Source of the DNA: an uncultured Flavobacterium sp.
GTDB taxonomy: Bacteria; Bacteroidota; Bacteroidia; Flavobacteriales; Flavobacteriaceae
Direction of reading: 5' to 3'
Length of the DNA stretch: 64,000 nt
Assembly (NCBI RefSeq): GCF_943913405.1
Contig: NZ_CALTYA010000001.1
Span: 261,442-325,441, forward strand
Part shown: one piece after another, positions 26,662 through 35,915 of the stretch
Layout of the letters: every line of letters starts with the position of its first letter
How positions within the stretch are numbered: the stretch's first letter is position 1
The notes under the pieces: model-generated
What the model was told of the DNA's origin: nothing
Seen by the model: only the letters and a program-made list of their open reading frames with translations
The model's database searches: none
Program-made: the position numbers and the translations under genes

Positions 26662-26757
26662 AAGTTGCTAAGTCGCAGAGGTAGAAAGTTGCAAAGTTGC
26701 TCATTTTAACTTAGCCACTTTGAACTCAGCCACTTTGAAACTTAAAAAAAACAAAAT
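26662..26757 (+). repeat. Mirrored low-complexity spacer in the efflux operon
   Basis: The left half repeats words of the type agttgc / aagttgc (aaagttgctaagtcgc ... agttgcaaagttgc) and the right half the reverse complement of the same kind (agccactttgaa, twice), so the RNA could fold into an imperfect hairpin. It is not a terminator by itself, since there is no T-run, and the operon appears to continue. Similar elements occur in the nuo operon. Confidence 0.5.
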
Positions 26758-29700
26758 ATGAAATTAGCAGAAATATCCATAAAACGTCCTTCGCTGGTAA
26801 TTGTATTGTTTACAATTCTGACTCTTGGCGGACTGTTCAGTTATAGCAATTTGGGCTACGAATTGATTCCGAAATTCGAGACAAACGTAATCACTATTGC
26901 CACGACTTATCCTGGTGCTTCGCCGAGCGAGGTTGAAAACACGGTGACCAAAAAAATTGAAGATGCGATTGCTTCCTTAGAAAATATTAAAAAGATCGAT
27001 TCGAAATCTTACGAAAGTTTGTCGACCGTTTCTATCACATTGACTTCAACAGCCGATGTAAATATTTCGATGAACGATGCGCAAAGAAAAATAAATGCCA
27101 TCATCAGCGATTTGCCAGACGATGCTGAAACACCTTCGTTGACCAAATTCTCCTTGAGCGATTTGCCGATTATGACAATTGGTGCCAACGGAAAAATGGA
27201 CGAAGTGCAATTCTATGACTTGATCGATAAAAAACTAGCTCCGATTCTTTCGCGAGTGCAAGGTGTGGCGCAGGTAAATATTATCGGTGGAGAAGAAAGA
27301 GAAATTCAAGTGAATCTTGATGCCGTGAAAATGCAAGGCTACAACCTTTCTATTCCTGATGTGCAGCAAAATATCTTGTCTTCAAATTTGGACTTCCCGA
27401 CAGGAAACATCCAAACACGTGATCAAAAAATATTGATCCGTTTGGCTGGAAAATACAAAAATGTGGACGAATTAAGAAACTTGATTGTTTCTTCAAAAAA
27501 CGGAATCCAAGTACGTTTAGGTGATATTGCCGACGTTCAGGATACTCAGAAAATTACAGAAAAAGTTGCCCGTGTTGATCAAAAAAGCGCAATTATCTTG
27601 CAGATTATCAAACAGTCTGATGCGAATGCCGTTGCTGTAAGCGAGGAATTGGTAAAAACAATTGCCAAACTAGAAACCGATTACAAAGCAAACGGACTTA
27701 AACTTGAAATTGCAAAAGACAGTACGATTTTTACATTGGAAGCGGCAGATTCTGTTGTGCACGATTTGCTTATCGCAGTAGTTTTGGTGGCCTTCGTAAT
27801 GTTGTTTTTCTTGCACAGTATCAGAAACTCACTGATCGTAATGGTTTCGATTCCAGCATCGTTGATTGCTACTTTCATTGGAATTTACTTATTAGGATAT
27901 ACCTTAAACTTAATGAGTTTACTAGGATTGTCACTTGTGGTAGGTATTCTTGTGGATGATGCAATTGTGGTCCTTGAAAATATTTACAGGCACATGGAAA
28001 TGGGCAAAAACCGAGTTCGTGCCGCATACGATGGAACTGCAGAAATAGGCGGAACTGTTGTATCGATCACCTTGGTAATTGTAGTAGTATTTTTACCAAT
28101 CGCCATGAGTACAGGCTTGGTTTCCAACATTATCACGCAATTCTGTGTGACGGTAATTATCTCGACATTGTTGTCTTTGGTGGCGTCATTCACAATTATT
28201 CCTTGGCTGTCTTCTCGCTACGGAAAACTAGAACACATCACAGGGAAAAATCTTTTCGGAAGAATTATCCTTGGTTTCGAAAGTTATTTGACTCGTTTCA
28301 TCAACTGGGTTTCTAATTTATTGACTTGGTGTTTAGACCACTATATCAAAACAATTTTAGTTGTTTTAGTATTGTTTTTTGGTTCTACAATCGGATTAAT
28401 GGGCGGTGGATTTATTGGTGGAGAATTCTTCGCAGCTTCTGACAGTGGTGAGTTTTTGGTTCAGATAGAAATGCCAAAAGATGCCTCTTTAGAACAAACC
28501 AATTTCATGACGCAGAAAGCAGAAGAATTTTTAAAGAAAGAAGAATTCGTTCACAGCCAGATTACAACAGTGGGTCAAACCAGTGAAGGCCTTGGTGCTT
28601 CGCAAGCCACGGCTTACAAGTCAGAGATTGACGTGAAGATGGTTGAATTAGACAAGCGCAATGAACCTGCAAATGTTTATGCCGCAAAAACAAAACGCAA
28701 GCTTGAAAAAATATTAGTTGGAGCAAAAGTAAAAACAGTTCCGGTGGGTATCTTAGGAACTGCGGAAGATGCAACATTAGGTCTTATCGTTACGGGCCCG
28801 AATGTGGAAAGCGCTATGAAATTTGCAATCGCAGCTGAAAAAGAATTGCGCACGATTCCTGGAGCTACAGAGATTGAATTGTCTGTAGAAGATGGAAATC
28901 CGGAAGTAAACGTAAAAGTAGATCGTGATAAAATGGCCGCTCTTGGTTTAAGCCTTCAAACGGTGGGTATGACCATGCAAACTGCTTTCAGCGGTAACAC
29001 TGACGGAAGATTTAGAGCCGGAGAATACGAATACGACATCAACATCAAATACAATGCTTTTGACAGAAAAAGCATTACCGACGTAAGCAATTTGATTTTT
29101 ATCAATACTGCCGGACAGCAAATCAAACTGAACCAGTTCGCGACAGTAACTGAAGGTTCTGGCCCGAGCGAATTAGAAAGAAGAGATAAATCGGCGTCGG
29201 TAACTGTAAAAGGTCAAAACGTGGGTGTGGCTTCTGGAACAATTGTAACACAATGGCAAGAAAAAATCGACAAACTAGAAAAACCAACAGGCGTAAATTA
29301 CATCTGGGGTGGTGACCAAGAAAACCAAAGTGAAGGTTTTGGAACATTGGGAGTTGCTTTATTAGCTGCAATCATCTTGGTATATCTTGTAATGGTTTCT
29401 TTATATGACAGTTTTATTCACCCATTCGTAGTATTATTTGCCATTCCGCTTTCGTTCATCGGAGCGATGCTGGCCTTGGCTTTGACCAATAATACACTGA
29501 ATATCTTTACCATTTTGGGTATAATCATGCTTATCGGTCTGGTTTGTAAAAACGCGATCATGCTTGTGGATTATACGAACCAAAGACGTAAAGCTGGTGA
29601 AACCGTAAGAACAGCATTGATTCAAGCGAATCACGCAAGACTTCGTCCAATCTTGATGACAACAATTGCGATGGTTTTTGGTATGTTCCCGATTGCATTA

Positions 29701-29934
29701 GCTTCTGGAGCTGGAGCAGAATGGAAAAACGGATTGGCATGGGTAATCATCGGTGGATTGATTTCATCACTATTCTTGACATTGATTGTTGTTCCTGTAA
29801 TCTATGAAATCATGGAAAAAATCGTAAGCAAGTTCTCTAAAGGAGAAAAAACAGATTACGAAGCTGAAATGGTTGCCGATTATGAGCACAAAGAATTAAG
29901 TGAAGACGGTTTTAATCCAAAACACACTATCTAG
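26758..29934 (+). CDS. RND-family efflux transporter, inner-membrane pump (HAE1 type)
   Basis: 1058 residues, normal for RND pumps. N-terminal first membrane helix, large periplasmic loops, twelve membrane segments in two repeats. In TM4 LVVGILVDDAIVVLENIYRHMEMG carries the proton-relay pair Asp400-Asp401. In TM10 LVCKNAIMLVDYTNQRRKAGE contains the matching Lys. Proton-driven export through the adaptor and TolC partner. Drug, dye, bile or metal substrate is not clear; the HAE1 layout (no metal-specific residues) suggests hydrophobic compounds. Confidence 0.93.
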   Translation: MKLAEISIKRPSLVIVLFTILTLGGLFSYSNLGYELIPKFETNVITIATTYPGASPSEVENTVTKKIEDAIASLENIKKIDSKSYESLSTVSITLTSTADVNISMNDAQRKINAIISDLPDDAETPSLTKFSLSDLPIMTIGANGKMDEVQFYDLIDKKLAPILSRVQGVAQVNIIGGEEREIQVNLDAVKMQGYNLSIPDVQQNILSSNLDFPTGNIQTRDQKILIRLAGKYKNVDELRNLIVSSKNGIQVRLGDIADVQDTQKITEKVARVDQKSAIILQIIKQSDANAVAVSEELVKTIAKLETDYKANGLKLEIAKDSTIFTLEAADSVVHDLLIAVVLVAFVMLFFLHSIRNSLIVMVSIPASLIATFIGIYLLGYTLNLMSLLGLSLVVGILVDDAIVVLENIYRHMEMGKNRVRAAYDGTAEIGGTVVSITLVIVVVFLPIAMSTGLVSNIITQFCVTVIISTLLSLVASFTIIPWLSSRYGKLEHITGKNLFGRIILGFESYLTRFINWVSNLLTWCLDHYIKTILVVLVLFFGSTIGLMGGGFIGGEFFAASDSGEFLVQIEMPKDASLEQTNFMTQKAEEFLKKEEFVHSQITTVGQTSEGLGASQATAYKSEIDVKMVELDKRNEPANVYAAKTKRKLEKILVGAKVKTVPVGILGTAEDATLGLIVTGPNVESAMKFAIAAEKELRTIPGATEIELSVEDGNPEVNVKVDRDKMAALGLSLQTVGMTMQTAFSGNTDGRFRAGEYEYDINIKYNAFDRKSITDVSNLIFINTAGQQIKLNQFATVTEGSGPSELERRDKSASVTVKGQNVGVASGTIVTQWQEKIDKLEKPTGVNYIWGGDQENQSEGFGTLGVALLAAIILVYLVMVSLYDSFIHPFVVLFAIPLSFIGAMLALALTNNTLNIFTILGIIMLIGLVCKNAIMLVDYTNQRRKAGETVRTALIQANHARLRPILMTTIAMVFGMFPIALASGAGAEWKNGLAWVIIGGLISSLFLTLIVVPVIYEIMEKIVSKFSKGEKTDYEAEMVADYEHKELSEDGFNPKHTI

Positions 29935-29964
29935 TACCTGAATAATTAATAATAATTTTTACTG

Positions 29965-30001
29965 AAAAAATCCCGATTGATTCATTTCAGTCGGGATTTT
30001 T
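29965..30001. terminator. Bidirectional terminator between efflux operon and VgrG cluster
   Basis: Stem AAAATCCCGA with TCGGGATTTT with a 14-base loop, A-run before and T-run after, between the RND stop (29934) and the PAAR-like stop (30016). Confidence 0.85.
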
Positions 30002-30015
30002 ACAATTATTGTATT

Positions 30016-30348
30016 TTATTCCGCAACAAAACTCTGAGCAGATTTTACTACTGAAATTTTACCGCCCATTGAACACTGGCAGTTTGAAGAATCTAAAAGT
30101 TCTTTCTTTCCGTCAATTTCAAATACAGAAACATCCTGCCATTTAACTGGCGCAGGAATGCAGGCATTATTATTTTTCAAACTACAATTACCAAAAGGCT
30201 TTATGTTTACATTTGGCTGTTTATCTTCTTCTGTAGCCTGAAGTTTTCCATCAATTTGCATAAAAGATTGGCTTGTAACTGACAAAGGCGCTGGTGTTGT
30301 GCCTTTGTCGCATTTTAGTTGAGTAGTGTCTGTGATATGGTTTGGCAT
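30016..30348 (-). CDS. PAAR-like (DUF4280-type) type VI spike-tip protein
   Basis: 110 residues. Starts MPNHITDTTQLKCDKGT and contains paired Cys and short beta repeats (KPFGNCSLKNNNACIPAP, SSNCQCSMGGKISV), the pattern of DUF4280 PAAR-like proteins that cap the VgrG spike of Bacteroidetes type VI (T6SSiii) systems. Last gene of a tight operon with VgrG, effector and immunity candidates (spacers 11-16 bp). A single PAAR-like gene with its VgrG points to an orphan cargo cluster; no other T6SS structural gene is in the window. Confidence 0.72.
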   Translation of the reverse strand: MPNHITDTTQLKCDKGTTPAPLSVTSQSFMQIDGKLQATEEDKQPNVNIKPFGNCSLKNNNACIPAPVKWQDVSVFEIDGKKELLDSSNCQCSMGGKISVVKSAQSFVAE

Positions 30349-30362
30349 AGTTATCTTCTTTA

Positions 30363-31142
30363 TTAATCAAAATCTTTTCTTTCATCACAATCGCTAATAT
30401 TAAATTTTCCACCTTTATAAGATGTTTTGCCAATCGTTGTTTTCCCAGTGCTTGAATTTCTACAAGATCCATATGAAATAATCTTATTTTTATAATCAAA
30501 TGATATTTTTCTTGCCGACAATGAATAATGGTCAGGTTTTTCAGATGTAGAATTATCAATTTCGGTAAAATTGCAAATTGTTAGTTGTGTCTTATTTTTA
30601 AATGCTTTTTTCTTTTTGTATATATTCTTGATTTTTTGAAAAACATAGGCATAATTACAAGAATAAACCATTTCATTCATCTGCTCAATTAATAAAAATT
30701 CTTTGTCATTCAAAGTATGGATTTCTGTAAAAAAAGTGTTTGATTTATTATCTTTCAAAAGAATTTTATACTTATTTTTATTGTTTGTTTTCTGTAATAC
30801 ATAATTTAAATGATATAGATGAATTGGGAAAGAATACAATATAAATTCTTTTTTTTCAGATTCATACCTAGTTAAATGGCTATAAATGGTATCTTTTCTT
30901 TGGTGTAATTTTTCAATGGTGTAATTTGTAATTCTATCGTTTACAATTAATTTCTCAAACTTTCTTTCCAAGCTGTCTGTTAATGTTTTTTCAAATTCTA
31001 TTCTTTCTTCTACATTTTCTATATCTAATAAACCATCTGTGTTTTCGTATTTGTATAAAGCATTAAAAAAATCTTTTTCTTCTTGGTTTTGGCTATAAGT
31101 ATTAGACCAAAAGAGTATAAAAATCAGGTAAATATATTTCAT
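30363..31142 (-). CDS. Exported protein, candidate T6SS immunity protein
   Basis: 259 residues. Signal peptide MKYIYLIFILFWSNTYSQ, then a long, Lys/Asn-rich, low-complexity body with several Tyr/Phe and two Cys near the C-terminus (NISDCDERK). I recognise no domain. It sits directly after the candidate effector (16 bp) and before the PAAR-like gene (14 bp), in the position where immunity proteins against periplasmic-acting effectors are usually found, and its export signal fits that. The immunity role is inference from position. Confidence 0.55.
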   Translation of the reverse strand: MKYIYLIFILFWSNTYSQNQEEKDFFNALYKYENTDGLLDIENVEERIEFEKTLTDSLERKFEKLIVNDRITNYTIEKLHQRKDTIYSHLTRYESEKKEFILYSFPIHLYHLNYVLQKTNNKNKYKILLKDNKSNTFFTEIHTLNDKEFLLIEQMNEMVYSCNYAYVFQKIKNIYKKKKAFKNKTQLTICNFTEIDNSTSEKPDHYSLSARKISFDYKNKIISYGSCRNSSTGKTTIGKTSYKGGKFNISDCDERKDFD

Positions 31143-31158
31143 CTTAAATATTTTTCTT

Positions 31159-32334
31159 TTAAATTGCTTTCAGACGGGTAACAGTAGCTTTATCATATAT
31201 TCCATAATGTAATTCGCCTATTTTTACATCTAGATGAACTTCATACATTTTTACTGTATTAAAGGTGTTAGACGAAACACCTGTAAATTCTTTGGTATTA
31301 AATTCTGAATATGTAGCAGGCAGTGCTGCTTGTATTTTTATATCAAAAGACTCAGCTGCGAATGAAGCAAAAACAGCATAATATTGATAACTCATAAATT
31401 GTTTTATTTGTAGACCTGTTAATTCTATTTCTGCATCTACTTTGTAAGTTGTTCGTAAAGAACCATTAATTTGGTTAGTAAGATCTATTTGTACTGGCTT
31501 CCCTGTACTGTCTAAAAGAGGTGTGTTGTCACTTTTGGATGGCATAAACCAAAAATGATTTTTAGGATATACTAGTTTATCTGTATCATTAATAGGTGTA
31601 GAATTTTGATAGATCTTATTTTTATCTTTCCTTAATTTCGAATATAGCGCATTAGTATCTCTTGGAAAGCTACAACCCCAAAGTTTTATAATCCCTTGCG
31701 TATTATGAAAGGCTTTCTTAAAATTATCTTTCTTAATAGGGTCATTTGCATAATAAGAACTTATATCTGTTCGTCTCATATCAAAATCTTTAGGATCATT
31801 CGATCCTGTTCTCTGTACGCTATCTACGAGTATTGGTCCGTCAAAATATGCGTGTGAAAAAACATTTAATTCTATTAGTGTCTCAGGATCATCAATTCCT
31901 ATTTTTTCAACCATATCATAAAAAGTATATTTTGAAATACATTTTTTACTCATTGGATCAAAAAATCTATTCCTTGCATATTGTGGATTAGGATGTATAC
32001 CAGCATAATAATCACTATCAATGATCGGGTCATATTTTGGAAGTTCAGGTGTTTCTTTTATTTTGTTTTTACCTTTGTATTCATAAGTAATAATTTCTCC
32101 TTTACCCATATTTACTAAAATAAAAGTATTCATTTCTCCTTCCTTAAAAGTAGCCGTTTTTTTTAGCATATAACTCTCCGCATGCTTTGAAAAATTTCCC
32201 AGAAGTACATTCTCGTGAAAATTGACTGCTGCTACCAAAACATATTTTCTAGCTCCTTTTATGTCAAGTGTTACATTCCAGTCAATGACACTTTCTCCAT
32301 TAATTTCTGATATTATAAATGTTCTCTCTGCCAT
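31159..32334 (-). CDS. Candidate VgrG-linked effector with clan CD-like His/Cys motif
   Basis: 391 residues, no signal peptide. Residues 1-90 form a beta-rich N-terminal part that may dock to the spike. Then NVFSHAYFDGPILV carries His161 and IIKLWGCSFPRD carries Cys221, a spacing and context reminiscent of clan CD (caspase/CHAT-like) cysteine peptidases, where SH-G-x(n)-A/G-C is the catalytic dyad. This is motif-level inference. The C-terminal third (about 250-391) is beta-rich. It lies between VgrG (11 bp) and the exported candidate immunity gene, the usual effector place. AT-rich compared with VgrG, suggesting that the cargo is swapped in. Confidence 0.5.
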   Translation of the reverse strand: MAERTFIISEINGESVIDWNVTLDIKGARKYVLVAAVNFHENVLLGNFSKHAESYMLKKTATFKEGEMNTFILVNMGKGEIITYEYKGKNKIKETPELPKYDPIIDSDYYAGIHPNPQYARNRFFDPMSKKCISKYTFYDMVEKIGIDDPETLIELNVFSHAYFDGPILVDSVQRTGSNDPKDFDMRRTDISSYYANDPIKKDNFKKAFHNTQGIIKLWGCSFPRDTNALYSKLRKDKNKIYQNSTPINDTDKLVYPKNHFWFMPSKSDNTPLLDSTGKPVQIDLTNQINGSLRTTYKVDAEIELTGLQIKQFMSYQYYAVFASFAAESFDIKIQAALPATYSEFNTKEFTGVSSNTFNTVKMYEVHLDVKIGELHYGIYDKATVTRLKAI

Positions 32335-32345
32335 TTGTTTTTCAA

Positions 32346-34637
32346 TTAAAAATCTTTTTTGTTTTTCTTTTCTAAATACTGCTTATACTGTTTATCTTCA
32401 AAAACTTTCCATTCACTATAAGTATAACTTTTGCCTTCATATGTTTTGTAAACCTCATTAGCCTTTATTTCTTCTTCAGCTCTTTGCTCTTCCGCTTTTT
32501 TCTCTTCTTCCATTTTCGATTTTTCGATTTCGACTTCTTCTTTTAATTCCGCAAAACCATTAGTGTTGACTTTTCCTGTCAATACAATTTCTTTTTTCCC
32601 ATCTTTTATTTCCTTGTCACCTTTCTCCTTTATTTTAATAGTAATGCTTTCTCCTTCTTCATAATTTCTAGTTTGCACTAACAAGCTAACTTTTTCACCG
32701 ATAGTTGCATTGTTAATCTCATTTTCCATAGCACCATCCATCCAAACTGCACTGATTATCTGCTTCTCCTTATCAAACTTAAACTTCCCGCTCTCCGCCA
32801 ATTTATTCATCAGTGGCGCCTTATATTCAATCTTATCTTTAGCCGTAATCAAACAACTCGCCCCATAAACATGCATCTGCTCTTTCGCGCCAAATTCTGT
32901 CTTCCCGTCAGAATACCCTGTCACTTGCTTCTTGCCATACAAGTCCAACTCATTATTAGCAGAAATCTCCGTATTGCCGCCACTTGCCATGATGGTTTTC
33001 TTGCCACTGTCCTGCGAAATATCCTCCTTCGCCACCGTCTTAATATTCTTCCCGACATTCGTGCTAAAATTTTCCTGAACATTGATCACCATGTTTTTAG
33101 AATTCAATGTCAGCGTTTCAGGCGTAGTTATCTCTATATTTTTGCCTTTGGTATCTAAGTGAAAAACATTTCCGTTTTTGTCCTTTATCGTTATGCCCAT
33201 GCTGTCGGCGCGCTCATCAAATTCTATGACATGCCCCTCTTTAGTATGTATCGCTTTTAATTGGTTCCTTGCATCCGCATACCCCGAAATCTCCTTCCCA
33301 TTAAAATTACTCCCGCTGACAAAACCCCTATCCGGATTCCCGCCCTCAAAACAAACCCGAACTTCCTCGCCAATCTCAGGAATAAAATAAAAACCCTTTC
33401 CATTCCCCCCATGCACCGTCTGCACCCGCAGCCAGTCGCTCTCATTGTCAGATTTTCCCCAAAAAAACCTTACGCGCACCCTGCCCATCCCAGCGGGATC
33501 ATTGTTGTCCAAAACCACCGCAGGCTGTGCCTTTGCCTTTCCATGCTTCTCTGAATTTGTATATGGCGGATGCTTGGCATCCACAGGAATCGCTTCAAAT
33601 CTGCATGTCAAATTTCCCACGCCAATGCTCCTTATCTCTGATTTTGTCACGATCATCACATGATCGACCGTCTTATTTTTTACCGTCACAATATGCCCCA
33701 CATAAACCGGAACATGGCTTTCCACGCTATAAGTCACCATCATCGCCGCTTTTCCAGCTACATCCAGCTTATTCATCCGGTCAATATCTGACTGATGCTG
33801 TGCATTCGAGCTATAGCTATGAAAAGGAATTTCCCGATCCATCTTCCTGATAAACTGCAGTTTCTGCGCATTCAGCGAAGTAGTCATCAGGCTGTCATTA
33901 AAATTATCATCCGTCTTTTCAAGCTGTCCTTCAATCAAAGCGCCGGCCTCATGATCATATCCTGAATACGAAGACTTATTGCTCAAAAGCCTGCTTCCCA
34001 TCCCAAAGCTTTTCAAGTGCACGCCATTCACCAGCACCATCTTTGAATCCTGCAGCCTTCCAAACTGCAGCCTTGTGCCGTCCCAATAAAGCCACTCGCC
34101 AAAATTTCTTGCCAGTCGGCAGATATATTTCCAGCCGTGCTCGTTGCTCTGCAGGCTCGACGCAATTATTGGGTTGTTCACAGGCGCAATATCTTCAATT
34201 TCCCACATGCCCACGGCCTGACCTTTCAGGCTTTCGGCAACAATTTCCTGCAGCGTCCTGCCAAGATGCATGCGGCTGTATTTCAAATCTTCCATCGCAA
34301 TCGTGTGACTGTGCCCTTTGACCAAGAAACCGGCGCTCGCCCCGTCCTGGTTCCTGATTTCCATGCTGTCGATCAGCCCTTTAAAGAGCATTTCTTTCTG
34401 GGTCAAGAAGTTGAAAAAAGAAAACATGACCTCAGCGCCAAAGAATTTCTTGAAAGACTCAAAATCTTCCAGCGGCTCTGTAGTTATCTTGTCTGAAATA
34501 CTCCAAAAAAACTCAAATTCGGCATGCGAAAGCACCTGCTGGCTGATTTTTAAAGCACTGAAGTTGATGTGCTTGTCATAGTTGTGGATCTTGACAACTA
34601 TTTTTTTTCGTATGGGATCGATATCGTTTACTAGCAT
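32346..34637 (-). CDS. vgrG: VgrG-type spike protein of a type VI secretion system
   Basis: 763 residues. Gp27-like N-terminal region about 1-350; gp5 OB-fold about 370-450 with DNNDPAGMGRVRVRFFWG and DWLRVQTVHGG; then beta-helix tail (KDKNGNVFHLDTKGKNIEITTPETLTLNSKN) to about 620. The C-terminal extension 625-763 has an Ig-like segment (SAVWMDGAMENEINNATIGEKVSLLVQT) and a Lys/Glu coiled coil (near 700-735), typical of VgrG adaptors for cargo. The gene is markedly GC-richer than the genes after it, a sign of a different history. No sheath, baseplate or ATPase gene is in the window. Confidence 0.9.
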   Translation of the reverse strand: MLVNDIDPIRKKIVVKIHNYDKHINFSALKISQQVLSHAEFEFFWSISDKITTEPLEDFESFKKFFGAEVMFSFFNFLTQKEMLFKGLIDSMEIRNQDGASAGFLVKGHSHTIAMEDLKYSRMHLGRTLQEIVAESLKGQAVGMWEIEDIAPVNNPIIASSLQSNEHGWKYICRLARNFGEWLYWDGTRLQFGRLQDSKMVLVNGVHLKSFGMGSRLLSNKSSYSGYDHEAGALIEGQLEKTDDNFNDSLMTTSLNAQKLQFIRKMDREIPFHSYSSNAQHQSDIDRMNKLDVAGKAAMMVTYSVESHVPVYVGHIVTVKNKTVDHVMIVTKSEIRSIGVGNLTCRFEAIPVDAKHPPYTNSEKHGKAKAQPAVVLDNNDPAGMGRVRVRFFWGKSDNESDWLRVQTVHGGNGKGFYFIPEIGEEVRVCFEGGNPDRGFVSGSNFNGKEISGYADARNQLKAIHTKEGHVIEFDERADSMGITIKDKNGNVFHLDTKGKNIEITTPETLTLNSKNMVINVQENFSTNVGKNIKTVAKEDISQDSGKKTIMASGGNTEISANNELDLYGKKQVTGYSDGKTEFGAKEQMHVYGASCLITAKDKIEYKAPLMNKLAESGKFKFDKEKQIISAVWMDGAMENEINNATIGEKVSLLVQTRNYEEGESITIKIKEKGDKEIKDGKKEIVLTGKVNTNGFAELKEEVEIEKSKMEEEKKAEEQRAEEEIKANEVYKTYEGKSYTYSEWKVFEDKQYKQYLEKKNKKDF

Positions 34638-34782
34638 ATACTAAAAGGTTTACTATTCCTTGGTTAAAGTAAACATATTTCACAAATACTTTAAATTTAT
34701 TCGACGAAATGCAATTAAAATCGATAAAGTGCCGTTTTTAAAATAAAAACAACAAAAATGAAACATTTTTCAATTATATGCA

Positions 34783-34790
34783 TACATTTG
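34783..34790 (+). promoter_or_regulatory. Bacteroidetes -7 promoter box for the divergent helical protein
   Basis: TACATTTG fits TAnnTTTG, 64 bases before the ATG at 34855, in the spacer shared with vgrG. Confidence 0.45.
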
Positions 34791-34854
34791 ATACTGTTTC
34801 TTGAATTAAAACAACCAAATAGCTTATTTTATAAACCCTTAAAACATATAAACC

Positions 34855-35571
34855 ATGGCATCAACATCAGAAGTAGGACACAACAAAAACGTAGCAAACT
34901 TTAAATCAGTCTGCTTGATCCTCGCAGAAATGGGCGCGCTCTACAATCCTTCAAACAATGTCATTAAACTTCAGGCATTAGACCCGCTCAATGATATCTT
35001 GAAAGCGACCATCCAAGATTTGAACGAAAAAATACCCATTTACAAAAATGCTGTCGCGGCACGTGAAACTGACATAAAACCGCTGAGCAAATTATCCACT
35101 CGCGTCCACAATTCCTTTCGCGCAACCCAAGCATCTCTGGCTGATAAGGAGAACATGCTGGCAATGGTAAAAAAAATCAGGGGAGATCAAAGGCCTAAAA
35201 AAGTTAATCCTGAAACCGCTGACAAAGAAACAATCTCAACTTCTCAAATGAGCTATGACAGCCGAATTGCAAACTTAGACATCATGGTCAACTTCATTGC
35301 TTCACAGCACATTTATGAGCCAAACGAAGAAGATTTGCAAGTATTTTCGCTTAAAACATATCAGCAAAGATTAGAAAGATTGAGTATTGCGGTAAACCAA
35401 GCCTCAAACAGCATACTGACCGCCAGAACAGCCAGAAATAATGCCTTGTACAACGGCGAAAACAACATCATTTCATTAGCAAATTCAATAAAAGACTACT
35501 TAAAATCTCTCGGAGCCCCAGGAAACCCTTATTATAAGGCCGTGGTAAAGCTCAAATTTAAAAACCAATAG
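34855..35571 (+). CDS. Conserved hypothetical helical protein next to vgrG
   Basis: 238 residues, no signal peptide or membrane segment. Predominantly helical with Ala/Asn/Gln/Lys richness (DPLNDILKATIQDLNEKIPIYKNAVAARETDI, LSKLSTRVHNSFRATQASLADKE), likely a coiled coil or helical bundle. I do not recognise the family. Its position, divergent from vgrG and closed by its own terminator, suggests a possible link to the spike cluster, for example a chaperone or structural protein, but nothing in the sequence proves it. Confidence 0.5.
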   Translation: MASTSEVGHNKNVANFKSVCLILAEMGALYNPSNNVIKLQALDPLNDILKATIQDLNEKIPIYKNAVAARETDIKPLSKLSTRVHNSFRATQASLADKENMLAMVKKIRGDQRPKKVNPETADKETISTSQMSYDSRIANLDIMVNFIASQHIYEPNEEDLQVFSLKTYQQRLERLSIAVNQASNSILTARTARNNALYNGENNIISLANSIKDYLKSLGAPGNPYYKAVVKLKFKNQ

Positions 35572-35573
35572 AT

Positions 35574-35613
35574 AAAAAAACCTGCACGGCACAAAACGCC
35601 CTGCAGGTTTTTT
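35574..35613 (+). terminator. Terminator after the helical protein gene
   Basis: Stem AAAACCTGCA with TGCAGGTTTT, with an inner CGGC/GCC pairing, followed by TTTTTT. It lies directly after the stop at 35571. Confidence 0.85.
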
Positions 35614-35642
35614 ATTTTAAGCAACTTCAAATCAATTTATTA

Positions 35643-35915
35643 AAAGCCAAATTCACTTTCCCTTATCAGCAATCCACTTTTCAGCACCCGCAAAAAACAT
35701 TTATGTTTCTGCAATTCACTTTTTTGCATCCGCTACAAACATTTTAGCACCCGCAAAAAACATTTATGCTTCTGTAATTCACTTTTTTGCATCCGCCACA
35801 AACATTTATGCCTCAGCAACTCACTTTTTTGCATCCGCCACAAACATTTTAACATCCGCAAAAAACATTTACGCCTCAGCAATTCACTTTTTTGCATCCG
35901 CAATAAAATTTCAAG
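35643..35915. repeat. 21-bp tandem repeat array (13 units, no indels)
   Basis: Consecutive 21-base units from 35685 to 35915 (11 clear units) plus two degenerate ones from 35643. Alternating unit types are seen, for example catccgccacaaacatttat and cctcagcaactcacttttt. Every unit boundary is exactly 21 bases apart, so the array is open in the same frame on both strands: on the minus strand as heptads such as MQKSELL-RHKCLWR, on the plus strand as NIYASAT-HFFASAT. Neither frame has a credible start, and a minus-strand stop (TAG) at 35733-35735 breaks the heptads where sister units have Trp. I therefore list it as a repeat, not a gene. Confidence 0.8.

Noticed and set aside
35643..35915. CRISPR array
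   Set aside because: Units are contiguous and similar to each other; there are no unique spacers between constant repeats and no cas gene in the window.
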